Below, in pieces: positions 1 through 6,481 of a DNA stretch of 7,461 bases (position 1 is its first letter; every line of letters begins with the position of its first letter). A program made the translations under genes and the position numbers. The notes under the pieces are model-generated. The model saw only the letters and a list, made by a program, of their open reading frames with translations. It did no database searches and had not been told where the DNA came from. Source of the stretch: an uncultured Nostocoides sp. (lineage in GTDB: Bacteria > Actinomycetota > Actinomycetes > Actinomycetales > Dermatophilaceae); the NCBI GenBank assembly GCA_936931335.1, contig CAKZIH010000278.1, forward strand, positions 1 to 7,461, given 5' to 3'.

Positions 1-54
<54 letters not shown>

Positions 55-294
55 CTGAGTTCGTTGGTTTACCAGCGGATACGCGGTCACCGAGGTAGTG
101 AGAGAGGTCCCAACCGGACTGATGTCACCGCTGGAGTCACCGCAAGATCTGCGGAAGGCCCCGACACCACACGGTGTCGGGGCCTTCGCGTTGCCGTCGA
201 GACCGGCGCGGGCTACCGAGAGCTGTCCCCAGTCGTAGCTATCGTGTGGCTCACCGCTGCGATCCAGCGTGCGAGCAGGCAACGGAAGGGCGAC
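55..294. other. Gene-free stretch between tRNA-Pro and methyltransferase gene
   Basis: No convincing coding sequence is present. The methyltransferase reading frame stays open back to base 64, but that extension runs through the terminator hairpin and shows no family similarity, so it is not taken as coding. The stretch contains three GTCACCG heptamers (86, 124, 136), two of them in an 8-bp direct repeat with a 12-bp period, and the hairpin at 155-186. It must also contain the promoter of the methyltransferase gene. The only -10-like hexamer I see is TATCGT at 240-245, with no good -35, so I make no promoter call. Confidence 0.6.
155..186. terminator. Strong hairpin, probable tRNA or island-edge terminator
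   Basis: A perfect 14-bp GC-rich inverted repeat (arms 155-168 and 173-186) encloses a 4-nt ACAC loop. G154/C187 adds a fifteenth pair. There is no U-tract after the stem, only the TT inside its 3' arm. Such U-poor hairpins commonly act as terminators in Actinomycetota. The position, 100 bp after the tRNA and 108 bp before the next gene, fits termination of the tRNA transcript and insulation of the cargo operon. The symmetry would let it work on either strand. Confidence 0.7.
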
Positions 295-1410
295 ATGGGC
301 AGCAAGACCGCGGGCGGCGGATCCAAGCGCGAGAGCCTAGGTAAAGCGAAGGCGGCTAAGGACGACGAGTTCTACACCCAGTTGTCCGACATCGAGAAAG
401 AACTGCGGCACTACAAGAAGCACTTCAAGGGCAAGGTCGTCTACCTCAACTGCGACGACCCCCGCGAATCAGAGTTCTTCCACTACTTCAGCTACAACTT
501 CGAGAAGCTCGGCCTGAAGAAGCTCATCGCTGCCTGTTACAAGAGCCAGAACATGGACCTGTTCTCCACCGAGGACAGCGAGGAGGCCGTCTACCTCGAG
601 TACGAAGGCGACAAGGACGGCGACCGCATCCCGGGTCGTGACGAGATCGAGGTTCAGGCTTTCGCCGGCGACGGTGACTTCCGTTCGCCGGAGAGCATCG
701 CGCTGCTCAAGCAGGCCGACATTGTCGTCACGAACCCGCCGTTCAGCCTCTTCCGCGAGTACGTCGCCCAACTCATCGAACACGAGAAGAAGTTCCTCAT
801 CATCGGGAACATGAACGCCGTCACCTACAAGGAGATCTGGCCACACATCGAAGCGAACCAGATCTGGCTCGGAGTAACCCGGACCGGTACTGGGCAGATG
901 TGGTTCCGGGTCAATGACGACTTCCCCGTCAAGACCGGGCAACGCACCGAGGACGGGCAGCGCTACCAGACAATCGGGAGCTCGGCTTGGTTCACCAACC
1001 TCGACCACGCCAAGCGCCACGAGGATCTCATCCTGTACAAGGCCTACCACCCTGAGCGCTACCCGACGTATGACAACTACGACGGCATCGAGGTGTCCAA
1101 GGCTGTCGAGATTCCAATGGACTACGACGGCGTGATGGGCGTCCCCATCACGTTCCTCGGCAAGCACAACCCCGACCAGTTCGAGATCGTTGGAATCGCC
1201 AAGGCCCCCCTTGGAAAACCCAGCAAGGTGTACCCCCAGCAGACTCAGGTCAGCGCGGCCGGCATCCAAAGTCAGGTCACCAAACTCAACGATGGCCCGG
1301 CACTCAAGGTCGAGGTGCCACCCGCTGGCAAGACCTACTACATGGTCGACGGGTCGACCTACGTGCAGCAGTACGCGAGAGTCCTTATCCGTCGCAAGGA
1401 GACAGCCTGA
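295..1410 (+). CDS. EcoRI-family adenine-specific DNA methyltransferase
   Basis: Predicted N6-adenine DNA methyltransferase of the M.EcoRI family (371 aa; M.EcoRI is about 326). From memory of M.EcoRI, several blocks match closely: DEFYTQ with DIE near residues 24-33, VVYLNCDDPR near 48-57, GLKKLIA near 73-79, GDGDFRS near 125-131, and the catalytic motif IV TNPPFSLFREY near 146-156. YDNYD, DYDGVMGVPITFL and the C-terminal ARVLIRRK block also match. A segment of roughly 45 residues between about 310 and 358 is longer than in M.EcoRI. The start at 295 is chosen because GGAAGGG lies 4 nt upstream and family similarity begins about 15 codons in. Its stop overlaps the start of the DUF262-HNH gene by one base, so the two are translationally coupled. 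It probably protects host DNA from, or marks it for, that nuclease. Target specificity cannot be read from the sequence; GAATTC is only the family precedent. Confidence 0.93.
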   Translation: MGSKTAGGGSKRESLGKAKAAKDDEFYTQLSDIEKELRHYKKHFKGKVVYLNCDDPRESEFFHYFSYNFEKLGLKKLIAACYKSQNMDLFSTEDSEEAVYLEYEGDKDGDRIPGRDEIEVQAFAGDGDFRSPESIALLKQADIVVTNPPFSLFREYVAQLIEHEKKFLIIGNMNAVTYKEIWPHIEANQIWLGVTRTGTGQMWFRVNDDFPVKTGQRTEDGQRYQTIGSSAWFTNLDHAKRHEDLILYKAYHPERYPTYDNYDGIEVSKAVEIPMDYDGVMGVPITFLGKHNPDQFEIVGIAKAPLGKPSKVYPQQTQVSAAGIQSQVTKLNDGPALKVEVPPAGKTYYMVDGSTYVQQYARVLIRRKETA

Positions 1411-2573
1411 TGAAGATCGAGCTCAAGCGGATCCCGGTCCGGGACCTCGTCGAGGGCTATGAGGACAACGACGAACTGGGCGTGCGGGCCTACGACAGCA
1501 AGCTGGACGTGCGCCCGCCCTACCAGCGCGAGTTCGTCTACAAGGACAAGCAGCGTGACGCCGTCATCGCAACCTTGCGGCGCGACTTTCCGCTCAACGT
1601 CATGTACTGGGCCGTGCTCGACAAGGCCGACGCCGACGGCGTCGAGTTCGAGATCATCGACGGCCAGCAGCGCACAATCTCCATCTGCCAGTACGTCGAG
1701 GGAGATTTCTCTATCGAGGTTGACGGCCATCAGATGGCCTTCCACAACCTCCAGGACGACCAGCAGCAGCAGATCCTCGACTACGAGCTGATGGTCTACC
1801 TCTGCGAGGGCACGGACTCCGAGAAACTCGACTGGTTCAAGACAATCAACATCGCCGGCGAGAAGCTGACCGATCAGGAGCTGCGTAACGCCGTCTACCA
1901 CGGTCTTTGGGTCGCCTCGGCCAAGAAATACTTCTCGAAGAGCGGCTGCCCGGCGTACGCGATCTCCTCGGACTACGTGACCGGCTCGCCCATCCGACAG
2001 GAGCTCCTCGAGACCGCGATCAAGTGGATCAACGACGGCAAGGTCGACGAATACATGCGCGACCACCAGCACGACCATGACGCGGCGGCCCTGTGGACTC
2101 ACTTCCAGGGAGTCATCACCTGGATCGAGACGACCTTCACCAAGAAGCGGGCAAAGATGAAGTCGGTCAAGTGGGGACCGCTCTATGCCAAGCACCATGC
2201 CTCCGACTACGACACTGTGAAGCTCGAGGAGCGAGTCTCGGCGCTCATGGGCGATCTGGATGTGAAGAACAAGCCAGGGATCTACGCGTACCTGCTTGAC
2301 GGCGAGAAGGACACTAAGCTGCTCGACGTCCGGGTCTTTGATGACCGGACAAAGCTGGCCGCCTACGAGCAGCAGACGAAGGAAGCGGAGGCCGAAGGCA
2401 TGTCGAACTGCCCCATGTGCGCTTGTGGCCATCAAGCGAACAAGGCCCGCGTCTATGAGTTCACCGAGATGGACGCCGATCATGTGGCCGCGTGGAGCAA
2501 GGGCGGGAGTTCGGACCTGAAGAACTGCCAGATGCTGTGCATCCCGCACAATCGTTCCAAGGGAAACCGATGA
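1410..2573 (+). CDS. DUF262 and HNH endonuclease domain protein, likely restriction partner
   Basis: A 387-aa protein with two recognisable parts. The N-terminal DUF262 (GmrSD-type) domain has PPYQREFVY (residues 36-44) and IDGQQRTI (83-90), the ParB/Srx-like nucleotide-binding motif of this family. The C-terminal HNH nuclease has C334 and C337, then DADH (355-358) with the likely catalytic H358, N372, C377 and H380-N381. C334/C337/C377/H380 look like the zinc ligands, with His replacing the more usual fourth Cys. The middle is mostly helical and unassigned. The start ATG overlaps the methyltransferase stop (TGATG), with AAGGAG 8 nt upstream. DUF262-HNH proteins include phage-defence nucleases such as GmrSD and SspE relatives. 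Next to an EcoRI-type methylase it occupies the place of the restriction enzyme. Whether it cuts unmethylated, modified or damaged DNA is not shown by the sequence. Confidence 0.9.
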   Translation: MKIELKRIPVRDLVEGYEDNDELGVRAYDSKLDVRPPYQREFVYKDKQRDAVIATLRRDFPLNVMYWAVLDKADADGVEFEIIDGQQRTISICQYVEGDFSIEVDGHQMAFHNLQDDQQQQILDYELMVYLCEGTDSEKLDWFKTINIAGEKLTDQELRNAVYHGLWVASAKKYFSKSGCPAYAISSDYVTGSPIRQELLETAIKWINDGKVDEYMRDHQHDHDAAALWTHFQGVITWIETTFTKKRAKMKSVKWGPLYAKHHASDYDTVKLEERVSALMGDLDVKNKPGIYAYLLDGEKDTKLLDVRVFDDRTKLAAYEQQTKEAEAEGMSNCPMCACGHQANKARVYEFTEMDADHVAAWSKGGSSDLKNCQMLCIPHNRSKGNR

Positions 2574-2618
2574 CAGCCGTCCCTAGGGTCGCGGACCTGA
2601 AAAGGCGCAAGGAGAAGA

Positions 2619-3737
2619 ATGGCCAAGGGTGACAACCTTCCGACCGTGTGGGAGTTATCTCCTCACACCAAGGCCAAGCACGACATTCTTACTCGGTACC
2701 TTGGTGCGTGGTTTGGCATTTTTGGTCATAGCCCACGCCACTCGGCGGTGAATGTGATTGATGGTTTCGCCGGACCGGGTCGCTACAGCAAAGGCGAGCC
2801 CGGCTCGCCCGTCTTGACCCTGGACACCCTCCTTCGCCACGCATCATTCAGCAAGTTCAAATCCACAAAGTTCTACTTCGCCTTCAATGAGCAAGATGCG
2901 GATCGGTACGCCTCCCTGCGGAGAGAAGTGGCTGCGCTGAAGGCATCCCATTCCCCGTGGCCGAGTAATGTGACCACCGAAGAGACAAGCGCCAATTTTC
3001 AGGACTTGATTCGGGATCTTTTGACATCCCTCAAGCCCGGCCATGTGCTAGCCCCCACATTCGCCTTCATCGATCCTTTCGGCTATCGGGACGTTCCTAT
3101 GCGGCTAATCAAGGAAGTCGCAGAGCAGCCTTGTTTCGAGCTCTTCATCTACTTCGACTTTAATAGTGTCAACCGATTCGCTACGGCAGGTAACGTCGAC
3201 ACTCACTTCGATGCACTGTTTGGCTGTGCGGAATATAGGAACGCACCCATGGGCGGACGCGAACGTCAGGCATTTCTTCACGACCTCTATGAATCGCAGT
3301 TACGATCTATTTGTGGATTCAAGTTCGTGCGTAGCTTCGGGATGATAAATAAGGGTGGACACACTGGGAACTATCTCTTTTTCTGCACCAATAGCGCCCT
3401 TGCCTACGATCGAATGAAAGAGGCAATGTGGAAGCTTTCCCCAAGCGGGGACTACAAGTTTGATGACCGCCTGGCCGGTCAGCAGATCCTGTTCGGAAAC
3501 GAGGCTGACACTGCGCCGCTCCAGGATGAGTTAGCCTCCCACTTCGCGGGGAGATCTGTAAATTTTGAAGTGGTCAGCCAGTATGTGGTCTCGGAAACGC
3601 CCTTCTACAGTGGCCAGGTGAAGAAACTTACCCTAAAACCAATGCAGAATGAAGGGCGAATCTCGTCGCCGAATCAGAAGACGAAGGGAACCTTCCCTGA
3701 CGGTACGATTATCGAGTTTCCGTCGCTGCCCGTCTGA
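2619..3737 (+). CDS. tcmP: Three-Cys-motif partner protein TcmP
   Basis: A 372-aa protein with the hallmarks of the TcmP family: TKAKHDIL near residues 17-24, IDGFAGPGRY with GSP (47-64), AFIDPFG (149-155), a hydrophobic LFFCTNS segment (253-259) and the KGTFPDG block close to the C-terminus. The DGFAGPG and DPFG pair resembles motifs I and IV of Rossmann methyltransferases, so a methyltransferase-like fold is plausible, but no reaction is established to my knowledge. The ATG has AAGGAG 4 nt upstream. The gene starts 45 bp after the DUF262-HNH stop on the same strand and could share its transcript. Family members occur with Gp37/Gp68 proteins, and one lies directly convergent here after 10 bp. 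Third codon positions are clearly less GC-rich than in the upstream pair, suggesting separate acquisition. Confidence 0.9.
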   Translation: MAKGDNLPTVWELSPHTKAKHDILTRYLGAWFGIFGHSPRHSAVNVIDGFAGPGRYSKGEPGSPVLTLDTLLRHASFSKFKSTKFYFAFNEQDADRYASLRREVAALKASHSPWPSNVTTEETSANFQDLIRDLLTSLKPGHVLAPTFAFIDPFGYRDVPMRLIKEVAEQPCFELFIYFDFNSVNRFATAGNVDTHFDALFGCAEYRNAPMGGRERQAFLHDLYESQLRSICGFKFVRSFGMINKGGHTGNYLFFCTNSALAYDRMKEAMWKLSPSGDYKFDDRLAGQQILFGNEADTAPLQDELASHFAGRSVNFEVVSQYVVSETPFYSGQVKKLTLKPMQNEGRISSPNQKTKGTFPDGTIIEFPSLPV

Positions 3738-3747
3738 CAGATGGCTA

Positions 3748-4497
3748 TCAAAGGGCTGTTGCTAATGCCGGCATCTCGTCCCACGTGCGTCCGTCGAGCT
3801 CGCGACCGTTGGCCTTGGGCGTCCGGCCACCCCACTGCTTGAAGAAGAAGGCCACGCCGGCGTGTGCGCACTGGTCGCGGATGTCCTCTACCCAAGCCTC
3901 ATCCATCGGTCGAGCATGCGGCCCCGACTCGCCACCTGCGATCACCCAGTCGATTCCCTCGAGATCCAGCCCGGGCAGCGCGGTGAGTAACGGTTCGCAG
4001 GACAGGAACGTCGTGGCGGCTGGAACTCTGCGCAGGTGGTCGATCCGGTCGAGGACATCGGACGACTCCACAGAGACGCCCATCCACAGGTTCTCCGGCC
4101 AATCCAGCTTGTCGGCGACCCTCTCCATCCGTAGGGCGCGCTTCGTGAGGACCTGGTACGTGTGCTCTGGCGTATCGCGGATGACGTCGAAGATGTCGCG
4201 GATGAAGTCCAGGGGCACCTTCGCGTGGAAGAGGTCGCTCATCGAGTTGACGAACACGACCTTCGGGCTGCGCCACCGGTAGGGCTGCTCCAGCGACCTC
4301 GGGTGGACCGTGACGCCGAACCCTGGGCCGGAGGTGCGCGGGTCGCCGTCGTTCTGGTACTTCTCTGCGCCCATGGCCTTGAGTCGTTTCGAGAGTGCCA
4401 ACGCGTAGCAGTTGTCGCAGCCGGCGGCGACACGGTCGCAACCTGTGACTGGGTTCCAGGTGACCTCGGTCCACTCGATCGCGCTGTTCGTGGCCAC
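3748..4497 (-). CDS. Phage Gp37/Gp68 family (DUF5131) three-Cys-motif protein
   Basis: A 249-aa full-length member of the Gp37/Gp68 (DUF5131) family. Conserved blocks in order: IEWTEVTWNPVTGC at the N-terminus, the three-cysteine motif C20-x6-C27-x2-C30-Y, VFVNSMSDLFH (81-91), QVLTKR (115-120), WMGVSVE (138-144), FLSCEPLL (164-171), the GGESGP turn (188-193), FFFKQWGG (217-224), and a C-terminal ELDGRTWDEMP. The Cys spacing recalls, without matching, the CxxxCxxC cluster motif of radical SAM enzymes, so an Fe-S or zinc site is plausible. The start is GTG, supported by GGGAG 6 nt upstream and family length. The gene is convergent with tcmP with only 10 bp between stops, so read-through would make antisense RNA of the partner. 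Biochemical function is unknown; its habitual neighbour is TcmP. Confidence 0.93.
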   Translation of the reverse strand: MATNSAIEWTEVTWNPVTGCDRVAAGCDNCYALALSKRLKAMGAEKYQNDGDPRTSGPGFGVTVHPRSLEQPYRWRSPKVVFVNSMSDLFHAKVPLDFIRDIFDVIRDTPEHTYQVLTKRALRMERVADKLDWPENLWMGVSVESSDVLDRIDHLRRVPAATTFLSCEPLLTALPGLDLEGIDWVIAGGESGPHARPMDEAWVEDIRDQCAHAGVAFFFKQWGGRTPKANGRELDGRTWDEMPALATAL

Positions 4498-4625
4498 GCT
4501 TCACTCCCAGGTCGGCTCTCGATGCTGATCTTTGATGCTAGTCGTACCCTCCGACACTTCCGCGGTGGGCGCGCTGGGTGGCGGATCCAGTTGCTCGAGG
4601 TCAGACTGGATCTGAGGAGGTTGAC
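4498..4625. promoter_or_regulatory. Divergent intergenic region with 8-bp inverted repeat
   Basis: This 128-bp gap separates the divergent Gp37/Gp68 gene (minus) and the 73-aa gene (plus), so it must hold both promoters. A perfect inverted repeat, GATCCAGT (4584-4591) and ACTGGATC (4605-4612), flanks a 13-nt centre containing CTCGAG. It ends 1 nt before the GAGGAGG ribosome binding site of the plus-strand gene. It could be an operator for a dimeric regulator or an RNA hairpin that controls access to that site. On the minus strand TAGCAT (4535-4540) is a possible -10 hexamer about 40 nt before the GTG start, but I see no matching -35. The promoter assignment is weak; the repeat itself is directly visible. 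Confidence 0.5.
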
Positions 4626-4847
4626 ATGACGATCCGCGTGACCCGCGATCAGGTCGACAACGCGAAGCTGCTGATGGCGCTAGACCGCGCCGACGGGCGG
4701 GAGTGCGACGAATGGATCGTGCGTCTGGCCGGTGCAAGCACCGCCGTCGGTGAGGCTCCCAGTGCTCTGCCCGACGCTCCTACGATCGCGCAATTAGATG
4801 CTCGACTGCGGTTCCTCGAGGCCGAGGTGGCCCAGTTGCGCGCGTAG
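4626..4847 (+). CDS. Small hypothetical protein with C-terminal coiled coil
   Basis: A 73-aa protein that I do not recognise. Its ATG is preceded by a strong GAGGAGG ribosome binding site with 5 nt spacing, which fixes this start over an in-frame ATG at 4578. The N-terminal half reads as a short alpha/beta segment (TIRVTRDQV, then a charged helix). A Pro/Ala/Ser-rich linker follows near residues 38-55. The last 20 residues form a heptad-like helix (IAQLDARLRFLEAEVAQL) ending in RA, as in small dimerising proteins. No DNA-binding helix-turn-helix or membrane segment is evident. The inverted repeat directly upstream raises the possibility of autoregulation, but that is inference. It is convergent with the broken acetyltransferase gene, whose stop lies 14 bp away. 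Confidence 0.65.
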   Translation: MTIRVTRDQVDNAKLLMALDRADGRECDEWIVRLAGASTAVGEAPSALPDAPTIAQLDARLRFLEAEVAQLRA

Positions 4848-4861
4848 GCTTGAGTCTGCCT

Positions 4862-5507
4862 TCACCAGTTGTCAGAGGGACCGAACTGCTCGCGGAGGCG
4901 CACCAAGTGGTTGTGGGTGGCCTTCAGGCCGGGGTTCAGCACCATGACCTCACTTGAGTCCCTCACGAAGCCGACCGACGACCACACGTCTCGCAGCTTC
5001 GCACTGGCACGCTCTCGGGCAACACCCCTGGACCCGTCCATCGGCGCAGCGATCGCGGCGACGGTCTCGATGCCCGGGCTGATCGCCTCGACGGCTTCGA
5101 CAACGATCCAGCGCCCGATCTGCCGCTTCGCGAATCGCTCGTCGCACATCGCGCTGTCGACGATGAGCAGGTGGCTACCGATGCCGCAGAACTCGATCAG
5201 GCCCTCAGCGGTGTCTCCGGTGTCGGGTCGAGCACCACGGAGCCGATCGCTCCCAGGTCAGCCTCCATGCCGTCGAGCGTCATCCAGAGGCTGGGGTGCC
5301 CAGCTGGCACCGAAGCAGGCGAACGTGGACCACGGGGACCTGTGGTTCGAGCGACTCACCGTTCTCGTCAGTGGGGACCAGCACGCCGGTGGCCCACCAC
5401 TGTTCGACGAGCGAGTCCTCGGGTTCGCTCAAGTCGCGGCGGTGCTCAAGACGCAGTTCCATGCAGCGACCGATGCCGTGGTCGCTGAGCCCTGTCAGAT
5501 CTTCCAT
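4862..5507 (-). pseudogene. GNAT-acetyltransferase-like protein, frameshifted
   Basis: Protein-like sequence runs through three frames. Part 1 (5507 to 5280) begins MEDLTGLSDHG and reaches PQVPVVHVRLL before a stop. Part 2 (about 5295 to 5197) reads SLWMTLDGMEADLGAIGSVV. Part 3 (about 5216 to 4862) reads EGLIEFCGIGSHLLIVDSA, then KRQIGRW (a degenerate acetyl-CoA loop before a helix), ETVAAIAAPMDGS, KLRDVWSSVGF and VMVLNP. The order of strand, loop, helix, strand, and W-x(3)-GF segment fits a GNAT fold of about 210 residues, as I recall from actinobacterial hypothetical acetyltransferases. The first shift coincides with a G/C run at 5293-5296, the second lies near 5197-5216. They may be true decay or homopolymer sequencing errors. 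The intact promoter and coding-like codon use on both sides favour recent damage or error. Part 1 ends with a TGA overlapping an ATG in part 2, so coupled small ORFs are a less likely alternative. Confidence 0.55.
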
Positions 5508-5513
5508 GTCGAC

Positions 5514-5541
5514 AACGTAGCCACGAGCAAAGACAACTCAA
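5514..5541 (-). promoter_or_regulatory. Predicted sigma-70-type promoter giving a leaderless transcript
   Basis: Read on the minus strand, TTGAGT (5541-5536) is followed after 16 bp by TACGTT (5519-5514), which has the conserved TAnnnT pattern. Six bases later comes the ATG at 5507. Transcription would therefore start at or within a base or two of the start codon. That makes a leaderless mRNA and explains why no Shine-Dalgarno sequence precedes the acetyltransferase-like gene. Leaderless genes are common in Actinomycetota. The spacing is at the short end of the normal range. Confidence 0.5.
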
Positions 5542-5614
5542 GGGCACACTGCCGGCGAAAGTGAGGTTACGGCGCCCGTACGTTCCCGGCAGTTCCCGCG
5601 CATCATCGTCGGCG

Positions 5615-6481
5615 CTACCTGCGCCATCGGATCGCTCCTGGCGAGTTCTTCCACGTGCTGACGTGTCCGGCGACCCACCGTACGGCGACGGCCAGTCCGA
5701 CCAAGCTGCACAGCGTGCCGAGGAGCGCACCGACGCCGCGAACCACGCGCAACCACGTCGCCGCCTCGGTCGTGACAGCGATCTCCCACCCGTAGACGAT
5801 CCTGGCAGCGATCAGGATGCCGCCGAGAACGACCGTGGCTGCAGGCAGCAACGCCAGGCACATCGCACCCGCAGCAGTCCACAGCTGGCGGGACTCGATG
5901 CGGTCCACCCGGGCCATGACCTTCTCGGCCCGGGCCTCGGCCGTGCTGATTTTCTCGACGGCCGAGGCGGGGACCGACGCGGCGGAGGCGGCCGCGAGGT
6001 CACTGATGGCAGATGCGGCCTGCTTCTCGACCCGCGCAGCGGCACCGTGCGCCCGCTTGACCAGCTGGTCGGACTGCGCGATCTGCTCAGTCACCGAAGT
6101 CGCAGTCGTCGTCAGGCTGGCCGTCGCCTGCTGCAGCGCCTTCGTAGCTCCAGTCAGTTGGCGACCGTCGAGGACTCCGACCAGATCGACGAGCAGCGCC
6201 GAGGTCTTCTGCTGCTCGGTCTCGAGACTCTCGATCCTGGCGGAGATGTCGCCTGAGTTCATCGAGGTCGACGGCCGGTCCAGCAGGCGCTGCAACTGCC
6301 GCTGCGTTTCCTCGTCCATGATCTTCTGATGCCCGGTCAGGTCCTTCACGGCTCTCGTCAGCATGGCGAGCTGCTGCTCGACGGCGTCGTGCCTCGAGGT
6401 CAACGTCTCCAGGCGTACCGAAAGATACTGCTGCCCGTCCTGCGCGCTCTGCTGCTTCAGCCTGTCGAGTGCTGCGCTCAT
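5615..6481 (-). CDS. Coiled-coil membrane protein of putative mobilization operon
   Basis: A 288-aa protein of no family I can name. Residues 1-100 and 110-200 are long charged or Ala/Gln-rich helices with heptad character (RLETLTSRHDAVEQQLAML; ARIESLETEQQKTSALL), interrupted near the MNSGDIS turn. Two hydrophobic stretches follow, about 201-230 (LWTAAGAMCLALLPAATVV onward) and 247-271 (GALLGTLCSLVGLAVAV). The C-terminal tail is short and basic (AIRWRR). This suggests a protein anchored by a C-terminal membrane hairpin with a long cytoplasmic coiled coil. The ATG has AAGGAG 7 nt upstream, inside the end of the relaxase-like gene. Proteins of this architecture commonly sit just after relaxase genes on actinobacterial mobile elements and may tether or assist transfer; that role is inferred from position only. 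Confidence 0.7.
   Translation of the reverse strand: MSAALDRLKQQSAQDGQQYLSVRLETLTSRHDAVEQQLAMLTRAVKDLTGHQKIMDEETQRQLQRLLDRPSTSMNSGDISARIESLETEQQKTSALLVDLVGVLDGRQLTGATKALQQATASLTTTATSVTEQIAQSDQLVKRAHGAAARVEKQAASAISDLAAASAASVPASAVEKISTAEARAEKVMARVDRIESRQLWTAAGAMCLALLPAATVVLGGILIAARIVYGWEIAVTTEAATWLRVVRGVGALLGTLCSLVGLAVAVRWVAGHVSTWKNSPGAIRWRR

Noticed and set aside
64..294. Upstream extension of the methyltransferase gene to an ATG at 64
   Set aside because: It runs through the strong hairpin at 155-186, has no ribosome binding site and no family similarity, and a well-placed start with GGAAGGG exists at 295.
469..2549. Long open frames on the minus strand opposite the methylase and nuclease genes
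   Set aside because: They are antisense reflections of GC-rich codon usage: rich in Val/Leu/Asp runs, without motifs or ribosome binding sites.
3738..3747. Shared bidirectional terminator between tcmP and the Gp37/Gp68 gene
   Set aside because: Only 10 bp separate the stops and I see no inverted repeat there.
5565..5585. Terminator hairpin after the coiled-coil gene
   Set aside because: Only a 5-bp stem with a 3-nt loop around CGC is present, and no U-tract; too weak to call.
4869..6256. Two 231-aa plus-strand frames opposite the acetyltransferase-like and coiled-coil genes
   Set aside because: Composition is Arg/Ser-rich and low in complexity, typical of antisense frames. The minus strand has the recognisable motifs and the promoter.
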